Source: Verrucomicrobiota bacterium (GTDB lineage Bacteria > Verrucomicrobiota > Verrucomicrobiia > Limisphaerales > UBA1100). Taken from it: DNA of 11,174 bases. The notes beneath the pieces are model-generated. The model saw only the letters and a program-made list of their open reading frames with translations, did no database searches and had not been told where the DNA came from. The position numbers were made by a program, and so were the translations under genes. Numbering within the stretch: the stretch's first letter is position 1; every line of letters starts with the position of its first letter. Positions 7,433-11,174 of this stretch are shown piece after piece. The stretch covers positions 1 to 11,174 of the forward strand of contig DQLO01000118.1 of the NCBI GenBank assembly GCA_015660155.1, read 5' to 3'.

Positions 7433-7815
7433 GATTTTTTGCCGTACATTTCCTCCGGATCAATCAACCGCTCCTCGGTGATTTCCCCTTCGCCCTCCTT
7501 CACGCTGCGGAAGAAACAGCTCTTGTAACCCTCGTGACACGCTGCGCCGATTTGCTCCACTTGAATCAAAAGCGTGTCGCCATCGCAATCGTACGCCACA
7601 TCCTTCACCTGCTGCGTGTTGCCACTACTCTCGCCCTTCATCCAATACTTCTGCCGGCTACGACTCCAGAAATGCGTCTTGCCCGTCTCGAGCGTGCTCT
7701 GAATGGAATCCGCATTCATCCAAGCCATCATCAGCACCCGCCCCGAGCCCTCCTCCTGCACAATCGCCGGAATCAGCCCCTGTTCATTGAATTTCAACCC
7801 GTCGATAAAAGACAT
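7429..7815 (-). CDS. hisI: Phosphoribosyl-AMP cyclohydrolase
   Basis: HisI opens the adenine ring of phosphoribosyl-AMP in histidine biosynthesis, using zinc. The 128-residue protein has [10 protein letters not shown] (25-34), [20 protein letters not shown] (47-66), DCDGD (76-80, metal-binding) and the cysteine pair C93/C100 in CHEGYKSC. There is no HisE (pyrophosphohydrolase) domain after it, so HisE must be encoded elsewhere. The ATG is at 7813-7815. Its stop overlaps the trpE GTG by four bases. Its pairing with hisF fits a histidine cluster that has been partly dispersed. Confidence 0.96.
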   Translation of the reverse strand: MSFIDGLKFNEQGLIPAIVQEEGSGRVLMMAWMNADSIQSTLETGKTHFWSRSRQKYWMKGESSGNTQQVKDVAYDCDGDTLLIQVEQIGAACHEGYKSCFFRSVKEGEGEITEERLIDPEEMYGKKS

Positions 7816-7824
7816 GCGCCGAAC

Positions 7825-7863
7825 TTAACCACAGAGGAACAGAGAGCACAGAGAAAAAAGATC
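7825..7863. repeat. Likely dispersed intergenic repeat (ACAGAG-rich)
   Basis: The stretch has three imperfect units of about 9-10 bases (CCACAGAGG, AACAGAGAG, CACAGAGAA) and ends in an A-run. Near-identical ACAGAG-rich strings recur between genes in many environmental bacterial genomes, as I recall. The window holds only this one copy. It lies between hisI and the low-GC zinc-ribbon gene. Confidence 0.45.
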
Positions 7864-7891
7864 AGGAAACCAATACCACCTCGACAGTTTT

Positions 7892-8503
7892 CTATTTGTT
7901 CCAACTCTTCAAGTCGTACCAGTCCTTGGTTCCTTTCTCCGAGTACAAAGCGTCTGCCGAAAACTCTCCTTTTCTCAGTCTATCCGTAAGCTGTTGCTTG
8001 TTAAACGGCCCGTGCTGACCATCATCATCAACCATAAAAAGGGGAGTGTCATGTGGATTGTCTTTTTGAGGCTTTCCAATCTGTGCCTGTTTTAGGGCGT
8101 GAAGGGCGTCCATTTTCTCCCTCAAGGTAGGCTTGTGCTGTTTTGGGCCGCCTCTAATCCAATAGGCGACCATAAAGAAAAAACCAACTATCGTCCCTAC
8201 GATACCTCCCAAAGCTACCCCACCACCTAATCCAACTGCAAGGCCAGGCAAGCCGCCAGCTAACCCAAATAAGGTTCCTCTGACTATCGCAACTCCCAAT
8301 GCCCACCAGAAAGCTGTTTTTACCAGTACCCAAACTCCACCCAAGAAAATCTTCCCCCCACTCAACGCTGGCTTCACAACCGGCATCTCGCTAATGGGTG
8401 TAGCAAACGGTTTAGGCGACCCACAATGTGGACATGATTTGGCCCTGAGAGAAATCTCTCTACCACAATCAGGACAACTGCCAAGATTTGCACCCACGCC
8501 CAA
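7892..8503 (-). CDS. Zinc-ribbon, membrane and GYF-like domain protein
   Basis: This 203-residue protein has three parts. A zinc ribbon carries C10, C13, C24 and C27 (CPDCG...CPHCG). A glycine-rich hydrophobic region (about 50-115, with GLAVGLGGGVALGG) can form two or three membrane segments. A C-terminal GYF_2/DUF4339-like domain spans about 153-203 (PLFMVDDDGQHGPFNKQQL ... WYDLKSW). I cannot assign a function; such domains usually bind partners rather than catalyse. The start is uncertain. The TTG at 8503 has a GAGG (8513-8516) nine bases upstream, and a GTG at 8497 is the alternative. Base composition is near 50% GC where I counted, below the neighbours, and it sits between hisF and hisI. 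Both suggest a later insertion. Confidence 0.75.
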   Translation of the reverse strand: MGVGANLGSCPDCGREISLRAKSCPHCGSPKPFATPISEMPVVKPALSGGKIFLGGVWVLVKTAFWWALGVAIVRGTLFGLAGGLPGLAVGLGGGVALGGIVGTIVGFFFMVAYWIRGGPKQHKPTLREKMDALHALKQAQIGKPQKDNPHDTPLFMVDDDGQHGPFNKQQLTDRLRKGEFSADALYSEKGTKDWYDLKSWNK

Positions 8504-8512
8504 ACGTTACAT

Positions 8513-8516
8513 CCTC
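8513..8516 (-). promoter_or_regulatory. Ribosome binding site supporting the TTG start at 8503
   Basis: GAGG on the minus strand lies nine bases upstream of the TTG at 8503-8501. The in-frame ATG at 8512-8510 is followed at once by TAA, so it cannot be the start. This leaves TTG (8503) or GTG (8497). Confidence 0.45.
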
Positions 8517-8560
8517 AAACCCTGATTTCCAGCGGAAACACAAAGCAAGCAATTCCATTT

Positions 8561-9337
8561 TTACACTACCCGCACCGGAATGTCGGCTTTCGCCAGATGC
8601 TCTTTCACTTCGCCGACCGTGAATTCTCCAAAATGGAAAATGCTGGCGGCGAGGACGGCGTCGGCTTTGCCCTCTTTTAATACGTCGACCATGTGATCAA
8701 GATTGCCCGCGCCGCCGCTGGCGACGATGGGGACGCCGACACTCTCGCTGATGCGGCGGGTGATCTCGATGTCGTAGCCAGCCTTGGTGCCATCGGCATC
8801 GATGCTGTTCAAAACGATTTCGCCCGCGCCGAGGGCCACCGCTTCCTTCGCCCATTCGACGGCGTCCAAACCCGCTTCCTTGCGACCGCCGTGGGTGAAG
8901 ACGCGCCATTGGTCGTCGCCGGTTTTTTTGGCGTCGATGCTGACGACGATGCATTGGCTGCCGAATTTTTCCGCGCCTTCGCGGATGAGCGATGGCGTGG
9001 CGATGGCGGCGGAGTTGATGCTAATTTTATCGGCCCCGGCTTTGAGCATGGTGCTCATGTCCTCCACCGTGCGAATGCCGCCGCCGACGGTGAGCGGCAT
9101 GAAGCATTGATCACCGGCGCGCTCGATGACGTCCACGATGGTCTTGCGTTCGTGCGCGCTGGCGGTGATGTCGAAGAAGACCATCTCGTCCGCGCCCTGT
9201 TCATTATACTGCAGCGCCAGCTCGACGGGATCGCCGACATTGCGCAACTCGCCCGCCTCGGCTTTGCCAAACTGCACGCCACGGGTGACTTGTCCGTCAT
9301 GAACATCGAGGCAGGGAATGACGCGTTTGGCTAACAT
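8561..9337 (-). CDS. hisF: Imidazole glycerol phosphate synthase cyclase subunit
   Basis: HisF, with the glutaminase HisH, turns PRFAR and ammonia into imidazole glycerol phosphate and AICAR, linking histidine and purine synthesis. This 258-residue protein is a complete (beta/alpha)8 barrel. It has the N-terminal [10 protein letters not shown] with catalytic Asp11, the loop-1 region RGVQFG (19-24), DPVELALQY (36-44), TVGGGIR (83-89, first phosphate site), VSIDAKK (132-138) with the second catalytic Asp135, and ASGGAGN (second phosphate site). The start is ATG at 9335-9337. No hisH or hisA lies in the window. It is the most upstream gene of the minus-strand run; the repeat element and a divergent gene lie above it. 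Confidence 0.97.
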   Translation of the reverse strand: MLAKRVIPCLDVHDGQVTRGVQFGKAEAGELRNVGDPVELALQYNEQGADEMVFFDITASAHERKTIVDVIERAGDQCFMPLTVGGGIRTVEDMSTMLKAGADKISINSAAIATPSLIREGAEKFGSQCIVVSIDAKKTGDDQWRVFTHGGRKEAGLDAVEWAKEAVALGAGEIVLNSIDADGTKAGYDIEITRRISESVGVPIVASGGAGNLDHMVDVLKEGKADAVLAASIFHFGEFTVGEVKEHLAKADIPVRVV

Positions 9338-9395
9338 CGAAATCGGGCGGCGAGATTAGCGGCGAGACGGGATGGTCACGAGTGAAAAGTGGGGC

Positions 9396-9522
9396 GGGGA
9401 GCGCACGCGCCTCGCGTGCGGGCTTGGGCGCCCCCGCCCAAGCCGATTGGTTTTGGTTGTCTACGCCATTTCTGATTCCGGCGAGGCGCCGGAATTGGCA
9501 CGCGAGAGCGCGTGCGCTCCCC
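9396..9522. repeat. 127-bp palindromic repeat element (REP/MITE-like)
   Basis: The ends are inverted repeats: 9396-9419 and the complement of 9498-9522 agree at every base except a 1-base indel, both starting GGGGAGCGCACGCGC. Inside are two perfect hairpins. GGCTTGGGCG (9421-9430) pairs with 9435-9444, and ATTCCGGCG (9475-9483) pairs with 9487-9495. Each outer arm can also fold on itself (GCACGCG/CGCGTGC). The element therefore holds four GC-rich hairpins, with a single-stranded TTGGTTTTGGTTG-type spacer. It has no coding capacity. It resembles REP-type or non-autonomous elements, but other copies cannot be seen in this window. Confidence 0.7.
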
Positions 9523-9555
9523 CAAAAAGTTTTTGTACGTGTGCACACTATTCTG

Positions 9556-9583
9556 TTGCCACCGCGTTGGGAAGGCGTACACT
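9556..9583 (+). promoter_or_regulatory. Possible sigma-70 promoter of the 9590 gene
   Basis: TTGCCA (9556-9561) and TACACT (9578-9583) are spaced 16 bases apart and resemble -35 and -10 boxes. Transcription would then begin at or next to the ATG at 9590, implying a leaderless or nearly leaderless mRNA. A GGGAAGG (9569-9575) 14 bases before the ATG is a competing, rather distant ribosome binding site. Confidence 0.3.
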
Positions 9584-9589
9584 TTTCGC

Positions 9590-9997
9590 ATGAAACGGTT
9601 CTCCGGCTTTCTATTGATTCTGATGACACTGGGATTTGCCCCCCAACTTTCCGCGCAACTTTTTGGCCCCGGCGTCTTGCGCATGGGGCTGGGGATGGCC
9701 GATCGCACCATTGAAATCAAACTGCCCGCCCGCCCCGGCGCGCAGGCGGCCACGGTGCTCATCACGCCGCCCGCGCAGCCGCAAATGCACGCGCCGGTGC
9801 CATTCATGCCGGGCTATTATCCTCAGCCAAACTACTTTGGGATGCGGCGTGGATTGCCGATGCACACGATGGCAATGGCGCCGGGATACCAATATGCGCG
9901 CCCAATGTACGTGCAGCCGACGGCCGGTTCGGTGATTATTATCACGCCACCGCGCGTAAATGCCGCATATCCGGCCCGCGTGCTGTTTGGGCGATAA
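9590..9997 (+). CDS. Small secreted proline/methionine-rich protein
   Basis: This 135-residue protein has an N-terminal signal peptide (MKRFSGFLLILMTLGFAPQLSA), probably cleaved at about 22. The mature part is rich in Pro, Met and Tyr (MPGYYPQPNYFG, MAMAPGYQYARPMYVQP). Two similar strands flank it: TVLITPPAQP (55-64) and SVIIITPPRVN (114-124). It ends RVLFGR. An earlier in-frame ATG at 9512 would add 26 residues across the repeat element and is unlikely. I do not recognise the family. It shares AQLF near the mature N-terminus and a C-terminal LFGR with the gene at 10164, so the two may be related or use the same export or anchoring signal. A strong terminator follows. Confidence 0.7.
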   Translation: MKRFSGFLLILMTLGFAPQLSAQLFGPGVLRMGLGMADRTIEIKLPARPGAQAATVLITPPAQPQMHAPVPFMPGYYPQPNYFGMRRGLPMHTMAMAPGYQYARPMYVQPTAGSVIIITPPRVNAAYPARVLFGR

Positions 9998-10022
9998 TCT
10001 TCAAACCACCCATTTTAGCCAT

Positions 10023-10056
10023 AAAATCGCCGTTTTTTACATAAAACGGCGATTTT
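10023..10056 (+). terminator. Strong rho-independent terminator
   Basis: AAAATCGCCGTTTT (10023-10036) pairs perfectly over 14 bp with AAAACGGCGATTTT (10043-10056) around the loop TTACAT. A T-rich tail (10053-10065) follows. It lies 25 bases after the stop of the 9590 gene and separates it from the next transcript. The symmetric A and T flanks could let it work in both directions, although no minus-strand gene reads into it here. Confidence 0.88.
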
Positions 10057-10122
10057 CTCTTTTTCGGCACGATTCGGCACACGAATTGCTGTGAATAACT
10101 TGTTAGCAAACTCAAGACTATC

Positions 10123-10138
10123 TCAGTTTTGCAACTGA
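10123..10138 (+). promoter_or_regulatory. Small hairpin in the leader of the 10164 gene
   Basis: TCAGTT (10123-10128) and AACTGA (10133-10138) form a 6-bp stem with a TTGC loop, 25 bases upstream of the ATG at 10164. It could be an mRNA leader structure or operator. A second dyad, TTGCT/AGCAA, lies just upstream with a 14-base spacer. No role can be assigned. Confidence 0.25.
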
Positions 10139-10163
10139 TGAAACCAAGGAAGGTAGCGTTATT

Positions 10164-10739
10164 ATGAAAAAAACAGCCGTTTTCGCCCTCATTTTGCTCA
10201 CGATTTCGGTGTGCACAACGCAGGCACAACTTTTCCCAGGACTGAACATTCCAGGATTACGCGCAGCGGGCGATCCCGCGCCGGCACCGCAGCCCGCACC
10301 GCAAACGCGTGCGCCGGCGACTGCTACCACCACGGTTTTGGGCGCGGCGATTGGCGGCGTGCTCGGCAGCAAAAGCAATCGCACCGCCGAAGGTACGGCC
10401 ATTGGCGGCGCGTTGGGTTTGTTGATTGGGCAAATGATGGACCGCAAAGCGGCGCAAAAAACCGAGGCCGACCGCCAAGCCGCGCTGGAACGCGCGCAGA
10501 TTCCTAATGCCGAAACCGGCGCAACCGGTGCAAATGGCCCCTTACCGCAGATTGATCCCGCCACCGGTTTACCCATCGACCCCAATGCGCCCGCCCCCGG
10601 CACTGCCGCACCGGCGATTGATCCCGCGACGGGATTGCCCGTGCTTGCCAACGGCACAGTGCCCGCGCCCGCTGTTGAGGCTCCGGCCAAGCCTCAGCTC
10701 TCGCCACGCCAGCGTGTGAAAAAACTTTTCGGACGATGA
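10164..10739 (+). CDS. Secreted glycine-zipper protein
   Basis: This 191-residue protein has a signal peptide (MKKTAVFALILLTISVCTTQAQ). A Pro/Ala linker (37-52) follows, then a glycine-zipper segment (about 59-92: VLGAAIGGVLGS ... GTAIGGALGLLIGQMMD) like that of outer-membrane 17-kDa-antigen-like and YMGG-type proteins. A charged stretch (about 93-111) comes next, then a Pro-rich tail with IDPATGLP twice (130-137 and 152-159). It ends VKKLFGR. Glycine zippers pack membrane helices, so an envelope location is likely; the function is unknown. An AAGGAAGG (10146-10153) ten bases before the ATG is a good ribosome binding site. Cys17 does not fit a lipobox. The gene is followed closely by the lipoprotein gene at 10775. 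Confidence 0.8.
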   Translation: MKKTAVFALILLTISVCTTQAQLFPGLNIPGLRAAGDPAPAPQPAPQTRAPATATTTVLGAAIGGVLGSKSNRTAEGTAIGGALGLLIGQMMDRKAAQKTEADRQAALERAQIPNAETGATGANGPLPQIDPATGLPIDPNAPAPGTAAPAIDPATGLPVLANGTVPAPAVEAPAKPQLSPRQRVKKLFGR

Positions 10740-10774
10740 GTTTTCTGCCATATTCTCCCGTCCAAAGGAGAGGC

Positions 10775-11174
10775 ATGAAACACATCACCATACTTTTTGT
10801 CGGCACCGCCCTTACGGCCGTGCTGGGTTGTTCCAACATCAACTCCCCACACGGACCGAGCGTTACCGAGTTGCGACCGGGCGAGCGCGGCTTTGTGGCC
10901 GGGCTGGGTATTGAGTCGCAGGATCTCGTTACCATTTCCGAGAAGATGGCGCGCGGCATTCTCGGCGCGCCTCCCATCGCCAAGGCCGAGGGCAAACCGG
11001 TCATCGTGCTGGAGCCCATCAACAACGACACGCGATTCCCCATCGACAAGGATATTTTCCTCATGCTGATCCGCGACAAACTACTTGAGCATGCCGCCAA
11101 CAAAATTACATTTGTCGCGCGCGAGCACATGGACAAATTAGAAAAGGAACGCGACCTCAAACTCAGCGGCCAAG
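10775..11174 (+). CDS. LpoB-like lipoprotein, N-terminal part (cut by window edge)
   Basis: The open frame starts at ATG 10775-10777, after AAGGAG five to six bases upstream, and runs off the right edge with 133 residues visible. LTAVLGC gives a lipobox at Cys19, so it should be a lipid-anchored envelope protein. A low-complexity start (NINSPHGPSVTELRPGE) follows, then a region matching the LpoB family (activators of penicillin-binding proteins in E. coli). It contains SQDLVTISEKMARGIL (48-63), PVIVLEPINNDTRFPIDKDI (74-93), then IRDKLL and KITFVAREHMDKLEKERDL. The family is distantly related to CsgG-type assembly proteins. A role in cell-wall synthesis is inferred from family only. It lies 35 bases after the glycine-zipper gene and may be in its operon. 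Confidence 0.7.
   Translation, partial: MKHITILFVGTALTAVLGCSNINSPHGPSVTELRPGERGFVAGLGIESQDLVTISEKMARGILGAPPIAKAEGKPVIVLEPINNDTRFPIDKDIFLMLIRDKLLEHAANKITFVAREHMDKLEKERDLKLSGQ

Noticed and set aside
7429..7815. HisI-HisE fusion
   Set aside because: The protein ends at 128 residues, with no room for a HisE domain.
9396..9522. CRISPR array
   Set aside because: There are inverted, not direct, repeats and no spacers.
9512..9589. N-terminal extension of the 9590 protein to an earlier ATG
   Set aside because: It would run across the end of the palindromic element, and the signal peptide starts cleanly at 9590.
10164..10230. Lipoprotein signal in the glycine-zipper protein (Cys17)
   Set aside because: The residue before Cys is Val, which does not fit a lipobox; a normal cleavage after AQA/AQ is likelier.
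10504..11160. Minus-strand frame of 218 codons at the right end
   Set aside because: It is antisense to the glycine-zipper gene and the LpoB-like gene, both with signal sequences and ribosome binding sites.
1..11174. tRNA or rRNA genes, integrases, toxin-antitoxin pairs or phage-defence genes
   Set aside because: None of these could be recognised anywhere in the window.

Overview
The window is about 11.2 kb of GC-rich bacterial chromosome, mostly coding and mostly on the minus strand. Several features suggest a Verrucomicrobiota (PVC) bacterium: secreted esterase and G8/beta-helix proteins, zinc-ribbon/GYF proteins, TTG/GTG starts, weak Shine-Dalgarno sequences and dispersed GC-rich palindromic repeats. 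That placement is an inference from gene style, not from a marker gene.

Layout, left to right. Positions 1-1285 (minus) hold the start of a zinc-ribbon gene (cut by the window edge), a nitroreductase-family flavoprotein and nucleoside diphosphate kinase (ndk). Positions 1407-2528 (minus) hold one long frame for a secreted thioredoxin-like protein, interrupted by a single in-frame TGA at 2304-2306. The TGA sits two codons after a Cys (C-T-UGA) and is followed by a hairpin with the geometry of a bacterial SECIS element. I read it as a probable selenoprotein of 373 residues that ordinary gene calling would split in two. Positions 2640-5890 (minus) hold a secreted G8-domain/beta-helix protein resembling animal CEMIP/TMEM2 and, upstream of it, a secreted alpha/beta-hydrolase. 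Positions 5891-9337 (minus) hold trpE, hisI, a GC-poorer zinc-ribbon/membrane/GYF gene, and hisF. Positions 9338-9589 form a divergent intergenic region holding a 127-bp palindromic repeat element. From 9590 to the right edge (plus) are two small secreted proteins that share N- and C-terminal signatures, with a strong terminator between them, and the start of an LpoB-like lipoprotein.

Two observations stand out. One is the candidate selenoprotein with its hairpin. The other is an 18-codon relic of the trpE 3' end at 2605-2658, just behind the G8 gene. It matches the real trpE end (5897-5950) at 43 of 54 bases, with 8 of the 11 differences at third codon positions. The two copies are direct repeats flanking exactly the hydrolase + G8 pair. 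This suggests that a two-gene cargo entered at the trpE 3' end with a foreign, gene-restoring trpE tail, and that the G8 gene now terminates out of frame inside the displaced tail.

Functionally, hisF, hisI and trpE serve histidine and tryptophan synthesis. hisI and trpE overlap by four bases and the hydrolase ATG abuts the trpE stop, so this stretch is probably one transcript. The hydrolase and G8 protein look like an exported pair, possibly for polysaccharide or ester breakdown. The plus-strand genes look like envelope proteins.
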